Part shown: one piece after another, positions 33,101 through 44,200 of the stretch
How positions within the stretch are numbered: the first letter of the stretch is position 1
How the letters are laid out: each line of letters starts with the position of its first letter
DNA from: Haematococcus lacustris
Lineage: Eukaryota > Chlorophyta > Chlorophyceae > Chlamydomonadales > Haematococcaceae
DNA: 64,000 bases
Reading direction: 5' to 3'
Assembly: GCA_030144725.1 (NCBI GenBank)
Contig: JASKMD010000017.1
Span: 114,501 to 178,500, forward strand
Program-made: the position numbers and the translations under genes
Notes under the pieces: generated by a model
Told to the model about the DNA's origin: nothing
Database searches by the model: none
Seen by the model: the letters and a program-made list of their open reading frames with translations, nothing else

Positions 33101-36100
33101 TGCTAGGGGTAGGGGAGCTGGGCATTGTTGCTGCTGTGCGCTGTGGAGCCTCTGGACCAGCAGACAGGGAGCCGATGGTGGGTTTGTTGTCTGTGGCTGG
33201 GCTATCAGGGACAGGGTGAGGAGGCAAGGGACTGAGGGTGGCTTGCAGGGCGGCTGCAGTTTGGGCCTGTTGTGGGTGGTAGGGTGGGACTGCATTGGCG
33301 GGTGCAGTGCTAGGTTGGGGCTGGCTGGGTGGTGTGGCCTGGTGCGCCCCTGCAGTGCCTGGGGTGGAGGTCGCATTGGGCACGCTGGTTGGACTGCTCC
33401 TGGCGCTGGCCAGGGCAGGGTGCTGGGCTGGTTTAGGCGTAGTGAGCCAGGCGTCAGCCGCATTGCCACGAACACATGTGGCCTCAGCAGCAGAGCCGTT
33501 GCCACCCAGCTCTGAGTCACACATGAGCAGCTGCCACAGCGCGTCACTGGGGACTGGCACTGGCTGCGATGCCTGGGGCCGCTGCTGTTGCTGCTGCTGC
33601 TGCTGCTGGTTTTGCCGCTGCTGGCAGTGCAGTTGGGCAAGGTCCAACGACAATGGCTGCGATTCTAGTGGCCGCAGCTGCAGCTGCTGCTGCTGCTTCA
33701 GGTTAGGCTGACGTGACATGAAGTGGATGGATCCAGGGCCGCTAGGTAGCTGAGCCTGATGCTGTGGCAGTGGCTGGGTTTGCCTGCCCCAGCTGCGCTG
33801 TCCTTGTAACATTTGCTTGGCAGGGGTGTACTGTGAGTACTGCGGCTGCTCCAGTGCTGTGCTTTGCTGCTGCTGCTGCTCGGCTGCCTGAGGCTGCCAA
33901 TGGTGGTTTGGCTGCTGCTGCTGCTGCTGCTGCTTCTGCTGCTGGCGAGGGTGGTGGTGGTGGTGGTGGTGGGGCCTGCTGCCGCTGGCCTGCAGCAGCT
34001 GCTGCTGGCGATCTTGCAGCCTGAGGCGCTGCTGCTGCCAGTCCCGCTGCTCCCGGTACACTTGGTCGAGCTGTTGCTGGATATGCTGCCGCAGCTCCAG
34101 TTGCCCGCTGTCAGCCTGGTGCCAGGCCTGCAGCAGCTGCGCCTCGGCTGCTCGCAGTCTGGCAGCCCCAGGGGCAAAGGGCCCAGGGTCGGAGCTATGG
34201 CTGCTCAGTGCAGACTGGAGGTGTAGGGAGGAGGTGCGGGGATGCAGCAGAGATGGGGCAGGCTCCAGGCTACCACACTGGGCCAAGGGAAAGGAGGTAG
34301 GAGCAAGCATGCCTGCATCCAAGGGAAGCAACATTGCATGTGGCCCAGGGCTCAATTGCACGACTGGTCCATGGTTAAGACGCAGATGTGCTCTGCGCAC
34401 AACACACCTGCAATGGGCTTGTCTCTTGAACAGGGACGTAAAAGGATGGATGCATGGAAGTCGCGAGGCTCGTCGTACCTTGTTCCCAGCGACTGCGATC
34501 CGGCCGGAGTGAGCGACCCGAGAAGGGCGTGTAGGTGACGGGTTGGGACCCTCTGCTTCGAAGACGCTGCAGCGTGGCGCTCGGGCGGACAGGTGACGCC
34601 GGGTACAAGAATGGGGGCTCGGCCCCGGCCGCTGCAGCCGCTGCAGCAGCCGAGTACCCAGCCATGTCCGTGCCAAGTTCCACACCACAGTCGTCCAGCA
34701 CGGCCTGGCCGCGATCGTCGAACACGTCCTCATGCGCGCCACCGTCATGAGAGGCATGCGAGTTGCGCTCCGAGGACCTTCTCGCTGCAGTGACCCAGGC
34801 GCCAGGATCCATGCAAGCTGGTGGTTCACATGGAGTGGGCCACGGTTGGGAGCGGCGGGTTGATATTGGCAAGTGGGGCACAAGGGCTGGGAGGTAATGG
34901 TGGTCAGAGGATGTGAGGGGAGGAGCACTGAGAGGGGCAGGAATCCACGACGGCAAGGGCGCAAGCTGGGTCTCGTGCGCTCCATGCTTCAGACCCACGG
35001 GGTGCTTTTGCTCACTGCAGCACAACCAGAGAGCCAGGCACACCAGCACGTGATGGGGTGACAGGGTCCATTGCTGGGGATGTAGTGGCGGGCAGGGACC
35101 AGTGGGTGGTGTAGCATAAGATGAGGATGGCTGTCAGCGGGTTGTGGTGTCCTCTGTCTTGGTGCTGTAACTGACTATTGTGACCTAATGCCGGGTGCCA
35201 GGCGAGTCTCTGTCCCAGCCCCGACCTGGGTGATTACCTTGTGTGCTGCGTGGTGTTTGAGGGGAGGGGAACAGAGGTGTTCAAGCAGCAGTAGGACAGG
35301 TAGTGTGGGCAGCTAGTGGTCTATGTGGGCTCTACTAGCATTGGCACCAGCAGTGTTAGTATGACTGTGGCAGCAAATGAGTGGATTTCTGATGTGTGAT
35401 GCAAGCCACTATGCCTTCTCAATGCAGCAAGGCTAGTGGCAAGCTGGTGCTGAGATGAAACCAAGGTCAACCAGTGTAAGCCATCCGTCCGCTCACAATG
35501 GGAATGGCAGCACTTGCTTCTGCTCCTCCATCTCACAATCTCCACAGCCATGGATGCCAAAGGAGGTCCCTGCCTTGCAGCCAAAGCTTAGGATGCTGGG
35601 GCCAGGTGCTGAGGCCTCCTCGGCAACTCCCTCATGCCCACCAGCAAGGCTCCTTGCAGCTGCCTTGGCTGTGTCTGGTGTAGGCACAGTGCCAGGCGCT
35701 GCCTGAGGTGCCCAGAACAGCTGCTGCACAGCTGGCTGGCTGCATAGCTGCGCCCGCAGGCCGTCATTGGCAGGATGCCAGAGACCGGGGTTGTCTGGGG
35801 AGGCGGGGGGGCTGAAGGAAAGGGGTGTGGGTGGGCGGTTGCCGGGCTGATAAGTCCGAGTGTGCTGCTCCTCTTTGACTATTGAGGCCAGGGCTGAGGC
35901 AGACACGCAGGCCGGGAGGTCAGGTTTCCAGGGTGAGTCTGGTGCATGGCTGGCGAGCTGCTCCCTGGTGACGGCATTACTGAGCAAGCCTGACACCGAT
36001 TCAACCGGCAGCACGGCCAGGCCTGCAGCCTGAAGCTGGCCATCATGGCCGCCTGCTTTAGTCAAGCCGACAAGGTTTGCTGCTCCAGCGCTGCCCCCCG

Positions 36101-36912
36101 GAGCGCTGCTGTGCCCTGCAGGCCTGATCCGCACAGGTCTCAGCAACGGTGCAGATGGCACTGCCACTTGGCTGGCTGGCGGCACAAGAGGGCAGGAGAC
36201 ACCCAAGTTGCTTTCCAGCTTGATGTTCTGGAGCTGAGCCAGGCGAGCTAGCTCCCCTTGATGCCAAGGCTGAAGCACTGGGGCAGGCCCAGTAGCCCCA
36301 GGGGTAGGGCGGGAGGTGCCGATGCCTGCTTGGGGAGGGACTCCCTTGTCTTGAGCGCCCATTAGAATGTCTGGCTTGTGCTTGGGCCGAGGCCCTGCTC
36401 CTGCTCCTGCTCCCGCCTCCTGCCCTGTCCCTGCTGCGAAGCAAGCAGGCCTCACTGCACCTCAGTATGCGCAGGCAAGCAACAAAATGCAGCAGAAAAA
36501 AATGGAAAACTGGATATGGTACCTGGTGTCCGCAACATGCAGCAAGCACTCTGTATGGCCATTGAGGTCCATGTACCACATGTGTTGCACACCTGGCTGC
36601 ATGTGAGGGCAGAACCAGCTCAAACATCATACTATCTGTACCTGGTAATGAGAGTGGTGCCGCCGCTGCTGGCATGCCGACTGGGGTCCAGGTAGGAGCA
36701 GAGCTTGCTTGCAGCTTTTGCCTCAGGCCTACGCTGTGCATGAGAACAGTTGCACCAGGTAACCCTCCCAGAGGAAAAGCTGGCACCTGGTCAGCGTACT
36801 GCCTGGCTGGCTGCACCCGTCCAGCTGTGTAGTTACTAGCAATGTCATCTTCGCCAGCATCACTGTCGCTGTTGCTCTCGTCGGCTGCGCGGCCTCTGGC
36901 TTGCGCAGTGCC
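30159..36912 (-). CDS. Large Q/A/S/P-rich protein, probable transcriptional regulator, several exons
   Basis: The last exon runs from about 34,318 to the stop at 30,159, about 1,385 codons. It has polyQ blocks, HHHHHHH, many S/P runs and the end GMAMDIDPGMPAAGAEDLAS then FFEY. Upstream, the better coding frame switches. 35,049-34,480 reads HEDVFDDRGQAVLDDCGVEL and DMAGYSAAAAAAAAGAEPPF, ending at a donor AACAAG|GTACGA. 36,455-35,498 contains QLQNIKLESNLGVSCPLVPP and SFSPPASPDNPGLWHP. 36,912 onward has GRAADESNSDSDAGEDDIAS. Exon joins are approximate. Composition fits an activator or coactivator, but no DNA-binding domain is certain. Two short stretches further upstream (37,085-37,190 and 36,990-37,024) could read STEEVKEYF and then RKYRCGKKPG, faintly like a GARP/MYB third helix. 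Confidence 0.5.
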
Positions 36913-37199
36913 CTGCAGGACGAGTCATTTCATGGTGGCGAACGTTTGCTAGTGAACAAAGCAGTTGCCACACCACCTACATTGGCCCCGGGCTTCTTCC
37001 CACAACGGTACTTCCTGCATCCATACCAGTGTTAACATGGCCATGTCATGCACAGCATTGACGTAACGCACCGTGATCAAACAGCATGACCATGGTGTGT
37101 ATTACCTAAAGTACTCTTTCACTTCCTCGGTGCTCTTGAGACACTTTGCATGAACCCTGTACGATGGCAAAGTCATCCATGATGAGCGATGAATCTTGC

Positions 37200-38798
37200 T
37201 CGATTACGGCTCACTGCAACAGCAACCCGAAGTTTACCTGCAGTCCCGCCAACATGGTCGGATTGAGGCATCCGGCCAGACTGCTTCTGCGTACTCCTGG
37301 TACCATCTGCAAGTGACATGTACTAAATCCTGTGCGCCCAGACGCTGGAAGCGCGGAGAGCAGGGGACACCGACTCACTTCCTCACTGCACTGGTGGGTG
37401 GCCGTATGCCACCGGCACTGTCTAGCTCCTTTCGCCACCAGACATTGAACATCTGCCAGAACCTGCAAGTTGCCAGCAGTACGAGCTTCGTCTGCACTGC
37501 CGACACTCGGGTGACGACTGCTTAGAGCAGGCCTACCCAGCAGGCCTACGCTGCCTCCGCTCCAAAGAGGGGAGCTCCACCTTCTTCGTCATTTACCGAT
37601 TCACTCGAGCTGCATTCCTACAACTTTACCTTCATGTAGGGTCCTAGCGCGGACTCACCTCATAGGTCGCAGGACGCAGCGACATGCATTTTCGTGTAAT
37701 TCACACTTATAGCGCAGCAGCGGCGAAGCAGGAAAGTCACAGTAGTGGGTGTAGCGGGACGCGGGCCTGCAGGTCGTGGGTGTTGAAGCCAACGCTTGCT
37801 TCCCTATGCGTCGGCTTTGCCTACCGGGTGCTGCCCAGTCCTTCGTCAGGGGTGCATCGATGCCACAGCGCGTTTGGTGATGAGACGTGCATCAATTATG
37901 TCAGCGCATCGCTGAGGGCTGACTGCTCCATGTGAGGAGCACGGATGGAGCCTAGCCACCCACCGGGCCTTGTTGACATGATTCTATGTGAGCATCGCAG
38001 CACTGCGGCTTGCTGGCAACATTGTCAACAGCCTCACAAGCATATGGCTGGGACCACGCCATGGGATAACACGCATTTCAGGGGGGTTCACAGGCTTGTT
38101 CAGTGGAAGTCCATTTGGGCGAGGTTAATACAATGGTTAGGACCATGGCTACGCTGCAAGGCCACAGTGCCCCTGGTACCTCACAAGTCTCTACATAAAC
38201 TAACGCAATCCCCAAAAACAGATATAGCAAAACATGTCGCTCATGCAAGCGCTGCTGCCGGCCAAGTCTTTTGGCCAAGCAATTCACAAATCAATGCATC
38301 TCCGACACTTGCTTGTCACCAGGCTCGTCACTTGATAGCCAATCCTGCCCATGCCATTCCTACCCGTCATATCAACAAACATGTGGTTGCCATTGACGGG
38401 TATAAACCTTACTCGACTCACACCAACAATGCACCAGACCCATGCTTAATGAGGCCCCTCACCACATAATGGCAACGCTTGCAAACAGAATGCCATCAAT
38501 ATGTGCATGCCTGGCATAGCTAACCAGTGGACCACGATGGATGTTGTTACAGTGACAGAAAGGGTTGCACATCTCAAGCGATGGTATGCATAGGCAGGGT
38601 TAAGAAAACGGCAAGCAGTCTCATCATGCATGGGGTGTCTTGCCAAACAGGCGATCTCTACTGTCCAATCTTTTGCGGCTGCCCATTCAGACACATGCTA
38701 GCATTATGGCGCTGGCTGGGGCTTTGTGGGGCCGCCTTGGCACACCACATCATGCTGCTCACAGCATGTAGCCATGCCGATGTCACCTCTCAGAGACT
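37200..38798. other. Interval between the Q-rich gene and the Mpv17-like gene
   Basis: Open frames on both strands (for example 37,945-38,469 plus) have irregular composition and no motif. The left part may contain 5' exons or the promoter of the Q-rich gene; the right end is 3' UTR of the Mpv17-like gene. Confidence 0.35.
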
Positions 38799-39476
38799 TC
38801 AAGCTTGCTTGATGTGTGTGACTGAGGCATGGGACAGGTATGCAGTCCACAACACACCACATGCCGACATGTAGAGCACCTGGTGCTCCAGCGGCACCAC
38901 CCTGAAGTTAATGGAGGCGGCAGGGATCCAGAACTTCCAGCCATTCATCATGGTGGGCACAAGATCATCCTTGATCTTGTCAGCCACCTGACCTGCCCGG
39001 CCACTTAGAGTCAGGTTCCAAGCGAACACAGAGCTCAGGGTGACTGGTGCCAGCATCAGCTGGTTCGCTGTCACTTTGGCCAGAAAGCTAGCTGTCGTCT
39101 TCATTGGCAGCATCCATTCTAGCCAGTTGTACCAGTAAAACTGCAGGGGGCCGTAGATGCACAGGCCGAACCCGAACATGCGCAGAGTACGTGCAGGGTC
39201 GTACCGCTGCGCTTCTCCGGTGTTAAGCTGATATTGGACAAACTGCGACAGCAGGTCGCCCGTAGCGGAGAGCGAGGCCGAGGTCAGGGCTGCCTTCCAC
39301 GGTCCTTGCCACCCAGACACTCGCTCAAAGTACGACCCCCTTCCACTAGAGTTTGTTCCGCTGGCGCTTGACGCCTGTGTTTGTTGAGACCTGCGCTGAC
39401 GAGCACGCCCTAGCTGGCGCCAGTGAGGGTTCACAGGCCACTGACCGCCGCCCAGTGTCAAGGCTCGGATGCCCAT
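38799..39476 (-). CDS. Mpv17/PMP22 family membrane protein
   Basis: An uninterrupted 225-codon frame. Residues 1-50 are basic and S/T/Q-rich, like an organelle targeting sequence. The family core follows. LTSASLSATGDLLSQFVQYQ is the first helix with the G-D motif. FGLCIYGPLQFYWYNWLEWM is the Y-GP-HFWY-LE box. The C-terminal signature is NGWKFWIPAASINFRVVPLE then LYMSACGVLWTAYLSH, matching W-x-x-W-P-x-x-x-x-NF-x-x-VP and W-x-x-YLS. Four membrane segments are expected, in peroxisomal, mitochondrial or plastid membrane; known members act as non-selective channels or in membrane homeostasis. The length is normal for the family. The start is the first ATG of the open frame. Confidence 0.9.
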   Translation of the reverse strand: MGIRALTLGGGQWPVNPHWRQLGRARQRRSQQTQASSASGTNSSGRGSYFERVSGWQGPWKAALTSASLSATGDLLSQFVQYQLNTGEAQRYDPARTLRMFGFGLCIYGPLQFYWYNWLEWMLPMKTTASFLAKVTANQLMLAPVTLSSVFAWNLTLSGRAGQVADKIKDDLVPTMMNGWKFWIPAASINFRVVPLEHQVLYMSACGVLWTAYLSHASVTHIKQA

Positions 39477-40102
39477 TTGTCCCTATACGGGGTGGGGAGG
39501 CCGTCCCGTGCTGGTCGGGGGTGGGAGGTTATTGTGCCTAGCTCCACCAGCCTGTGCAGCCCGGATTACCCGCAACTGGCGCGTCAGGTCACGCCTGCAT
39601 GCAGTTCGTGTCCCAAAAAGGCACATGGTGGCTGCTTGGGTTCATCCTGCCATACCCTCAATAGAGCAATATCTGCAGCTCTGGAAATAGTATGAAGAAT
39701 GCTCCTACATTCATCGACAGAGAAACCGCGTGCGAGCAAATGGTGCAGGTTTCGAAGATAGCATGCTTTGGATGCTTGGGTCATCAGGCCCCACAACTGC
39801 ATGCGACCTGCATGCGTGAGTCGTGGATGCGTGCATGCGTGAATGGTGCATGCGTGCATGGTGCATGCGTGCATGCGTGCATGGTGCATGGTGCATGGTG
39901 CACGCGTGAGTCGTGGCTGGGATACGCTGCACCATATAAAGTTGCATAGCCGGGTACATGAGTTGCCCCCGGCTTATTGCAGTTGGCTCATTGAAGCCTG
40001 GCAGGCCAGACAGGGGAGGGGAGGGGCACTGGTTGTAAAGGGAGGGGCACTAGATGTGATGCAATGCATGCTGAAGGTAGCAGCGGTCTGCAGGTGTGCT
40101 CT
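39477..40102. other. Interval with GTGCATGC minisatellite, no gene
   Basis: Probable promoter of the Mpv17-like gene at its left end. At 39,829-39,912 GTGCATGC and GTGCATG units form a short tandem repeat. No coding feature recognised. Confidence 0.5.
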
Positions 40103-40826
40103 CACCTGACAGGCTGGTGCAAAGGGATGAATCTCACACCACCTGGGTAAATCAACTGTGCATGCCGCCAGCCTTGTGAGCTGCCCCCGCCACGGGACCA
40201 GCTCAGGCCCACAGACTAGGTGGCCCCTAAAGGGGAGGGAATCCAGTGGCTGCGCTGCCCATTCCGGAGTATGAGGCATTTCAACCCACCGCTGGGCCTG
40301 ATGTGATGCCATGAGATGCAAGCCTCCCACCTCCCCTTGCCCCTCGGCCCCTTAGCCCAGATCCCCCCGCTTTGCCTGGCCCAGTGCCACCACCCCAGGC
40401 TCCCATGGGGCAGGTGGCTGGACCAAGGCACTAATCCGTGCTCCGACTTCCAGCGCATTGGGGAGATTGTGGAGCGCCGCTTGTGGAGATGTGCAGCTGA
40501 AGGGCCTCAATGCTCCGCCTCCCCCCCGGCAAGGCAAGGAGAACCAGCAGGGCTTGAAGCTGGTCTGCATCCGACTGTGCGAGGCCAGGCAGCAGCTGCA
40601 CCGAGCAGCGGAGGTCACGCGGCACAATGATGCCTGGGTCCACAACCAGTGCCTATATAGAGCTGAGCAGGCTGAGCTGAGCCTATTGAGCATCAAGCTG
40701 ATAGCTTTGACAGGAAGCCCAGTGGTCATTAGGGATGAAGGTGTCCTGCCAGGAATGGCATTTGTAGCCATCAAGGGTGCCCCATGGGAGAAGAGGCAGG
40801 AGTGGAGGGAGACCCCCTGCAGCTGA
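40103..40826 (+). pseudogene. Fanzor lineage-2 remnant (diverged copy of 5,361-6,052)
   Basis: From 40,103 the frame reads SPDRLVQRDESHTTWVNQ, a decayed RuvC-II (compare LDRLVVVNEFRTTRVSS); the E is kept. Shared flanking DNA (CCAGCCTTGTGAGCTGC and CGGGACCAGCTCAGGCC-like) continues on both sides. At about 40,418 LDQGTNPCSDFQRIGEIVER is the RuvC-III region with the catalytic DRD changed to DQG. The following open stretch to 40,826 (LVCIRLCEARQQLHRAAEV, AELSLLSIKLIALTGSPVV, GMAFVAIKGAPWEKRQEW) is protein-like; part of it is shared with 5,361-5,438. Whether it belongs to the same element is unclear. RuvC-I is absent. Confidence 0.5.
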
Positions 40827-41249
40827 GCACTCTTGCAGGAGATGTCTTCTGTGAAAGGGAGTGTTGTTTCTGGCAGTGGCACAATGGCGATGTCTTTCTC
40901 GTGCCCCAGAGGCTCTCATGGCCTGCAACACATCATTCTTACCGTGCCTAGAGCAATTCTGCATCCACCAATGGCTACATCGCGCAACACCATGTTTTCA
41001 TCAAATAATTGCGCAGCGGAGAACATTGGCTATTTTGGCTTCGCCCCAGCCGTGCTGGCTGCAATCTTTGCTGTACCTCCAGCACTTGATCCGCTGTCGT
41101 GCATGAGGACTGTAGGGATGAAAAAGCTTCGCCTGCCACTCCCGGCGTTTATTTCAGTTTATTCGTTGTGGCTGCTGGGCACCGGCAGACAGCGCCTCTC
41201 GGGCTGCTCCCGGCATAGCGGTGACAGTAGTTTGGAGAGCTAGTTCAAG
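40827..41249. promoter_or_regulatory. Upstream region of DRG2
   Basis: No gene is evident in the 420 bp before the DRG2 start codon. I cannot point to a TATA box or other defined element; it is listed as the likely promoter and 5' UTR only by position. Confidence 0.3.
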
Positions 41250-44200
41250 ATGGGCATCCTCGAGAAGATCAAAGATATCGAGGATGAGATGGCCAAGACG
41301 CAAAAGAACAAGGTGGGCCACTCAACTCCGGATGGCAGTAGCCCTTTGCACAGTGCATCTCATCAACACATGGTCACAGTGTGCTACGTCACGCAGCGTG
41401 CCAGGTGTGCTAGGTGGCACTGCAGGCTGTGGCTGCATGGTCATGACGTCTGTGCGTGTGGCGCTGGATGCAGGCCACTGAATATCACTTAGGCCAGTTG
41501 AAGGCCCGGCTCGCCAAGCTGCGCACAGAGCTGCAAGCACCCTCAGCCAAGGTGTGCATGCGCGCCCCTGCAGCTGCTGCAAGTGTGTTAGATCCAGCAT
41601 CTGTAGGCATCCCCGCCTCCACACAGCACTTGCGCAGAAGATGCTGACTTACAGCACCAGCCTCTCTCAAACCTGGCCCTGGTTCAACACCTTAGCTGAA
41701 GGTAGAGAACCCATCCAGGACTAGGATAGTCTAGCCAGCTGCCACATGCTGGCATGCTGCTTGCTCGTAGTCACTCTTTCATGGTGTGGTGATGGCGGTG
41801 TCTGTGCGCATGACCTGGTGCCATGAGCAGCAGGGGTAGGGGTCATGGTGCCCTTGATGCTGTTGCGGCGGTAGCTCCTGCTGCACTTCCCCGTGCTGCA
41901 GTCACCGTCAACCTCTCTCTAAGTGGCAGCGTTGGCAAGCATGCATGGTGGTGGTGGTGGTGGTGGCAGGGTGTGCACCAGGCTGGCCAGGCATGAGTGT
42001 ACTGGCTCTTGCTGGCCGCCAGTCCCCTCACACCTGGCAGCCTGGCGCCTGCTGCTGCCAGGGTGAGTGTGTGCGGCTGGCCTGAGGTGCGCAGGGAGCT
42101 GGAGGAGAGGGCTTTGAGGTCACCAAGTATGGAGATGGCCGTGTGGCTCTCATCGGTGTGTGCCCCCGCCCCCGCCCCCGCACCTGCCCCCGCACCCGCA
42201 CCCGCACCCGCACCCGCACCCGCACCCGCGACAGCAGCAACATCAGGAGCAGCAGCAGCAGCCCTTGCAGAGAAAGCACCCATGCCTGCATGCAGCGAGC
42301 AGCAGTCCCACATAATGAAAACACACTCGCATGCTCCTGTGTGGTACAATCACTCTATGCGCGTTACAGTCACACCTCAGGCTGTGTGTGCAGCCTGTGC
42401 AGCACCATATGGTCTCAACACAACAGCTCTTCCCTGCCGCAGTGCTTGCACCCTTCCCCCCCCCTCCTCCCCGCCCCCTTCCCGCCTGTCCCCCTCCCCC
42501 CTTACCAGGCTTTCCCTCTGTGGGCAAGTCTTCCCTGCTGACCCTCCTAACCGGCACTGAGAGTGAGGCAGCAGCATACGAGTTCACCACCCTCACATGC
42601 ATCCCCGGCATCATCCACTACAACGTGAGTGCCCGGCCTCCACCGCAACCACCTTGCAGCCACGGTAGCCATGAGCCAGAGGGGGCTGGGTTGGGGTGTA
42701 GGCTGAACTACCCCTTCCAGCCGGCATTTCTCCCCTCCCCCTCCCCCTCCCCCTCCCCCTCCCCCTCCCCCTCCCCCTCCCCCTCCCCCTCCCCCTCCCC
42801 CTCCCCCTCCCCCTCCCCCTCCCCCTCCCCCTCCCCCTCCCCCTCCCCCTCCCCCTCCCCCTCCCCCTCCCCCTCCCCCTCCCCCTCCCCCTCCCCCTCC
42901 CCCTCCCCCTCCCCCTCCCCCTCCCCCTCCCCCTCCCCCTCCCCCTCCCCCTCCCCCTCCCCCTCCCCCTCCCCCTCGGCATAGGCGGGCCAGGCAATTT
43001 GTGGCTGGTGCGTGGGGTGGTGGTTTGGCGCTGTGCAGGAAAGCAAGATCCAGCTGCTGGACCTGCCGGGTATCATTGAGGGCGCGGCGGAGGGCAAGGG
43101 GCGAGGGCGGCAGGTGGGGCCCGGGGCCTAGGGGGGCTGCCACTGCGGCCCGGGCTACTGAGGTGGCACCACTCTGTCTGTCTGCTGCCTGACCCCTTCA
43201 ATGGAGCAGGACCCCCGGCAGCCTAGCCATCAGGCGGCAGGCAGGGTCAGGACCATGCAGAGCTGCTGCCGCAGGGAACTTATATGCAGAGTGCTCCTGC
43301 CATCGCCTGCTCCAGCACTTCTAACACGCCAAGTGCTGTGTTGCTCGCTGCTGCCTCACCTACTGCTGCCCAGCCCCGCTGGGGCAGCTTGCCTTACCTA
43401 GGGTCCCATGGCGCCCACAACCAGGCTGACCCGTTGATCTGCTGCCTGGCTGCGTGGCTGCGTGTGGCAGGTGATCGCTGTGTGCAAGAGTGCTGACCTG
43501 CTGCTGATGGTGCTGGACGCCACCAAGCCCTGGACCCATCGCGACATCCTGACCCGGGAGCTGGAGTCTGTGGGCATGCGCCTCAACAAGTGAGATCAGC
43601 AGCGGGGAGGAGATTCAGAAGTGTGACATTTGAACATGAACACATGTGCTCCATGCTCCATGCTGCTGCATGACTTTGGCCAGCTGGGCAGTGAGCAGGT
43701 CAGCTGAGGGCAGGGGGCGAGGAAGGCACGTGCAGCTCAGCCGCAGGGATGTCACCTGGCCTGGTGGAGGAAGGGCTCTTGCTTGGCAGGTGCTCTTCCT
43801 CTTCTGCTGAGTCCTTTTCTTCTTTTAGGATTTTCTTGAGCGCCTCCTGGTTTGACGTATTGCAGGGTTTGTGGGGGTCAGCCCGTGTCAAGGGCCTTGC
43901 AGCCTAGAACTTGTCAGCAGAGCTCACCAATCAGCAGGAGGCTGACTGGAAGGCAGCTACTCAGCGGCAGCCTAGTTGGGTTAGGGTTAGGGTTAGGGTG
44001 GTCCACTGCCTGGCCTGTTGCAGCTCTGTTCCCAACCATAGTGCACGCTGCCACTCAAAACCTTGGCAACAGGGGACAGGCAAAGCAGCAGGGAGTGAGG
44101 AGGAGGAGGGTGTGTGATCGCAGGTCGCCGCCCAACGTGTACTTCCGCAAGCGCAAGACCGGCGGCCTCAGCATCAACAGCACCATCCAGCTGACGCAGC

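Noticed and set aside
37945..38469. 174-codon plus-strand gene
   Set aside because: Irregular composition, no homologous motif, and overlapping equally long frames on the other strand.
42547..43143. Poly-glycine, Arg-Gly or Glu-Gly proteins opposite DRG2
   Set aside because: They are readings of the (CCCCTC)n intron array on the other strand.
43976..44000. Chromosome end or telomere
   Set aside because: Only three to four TTAGGG units, inside an intron of a well-supported gene.
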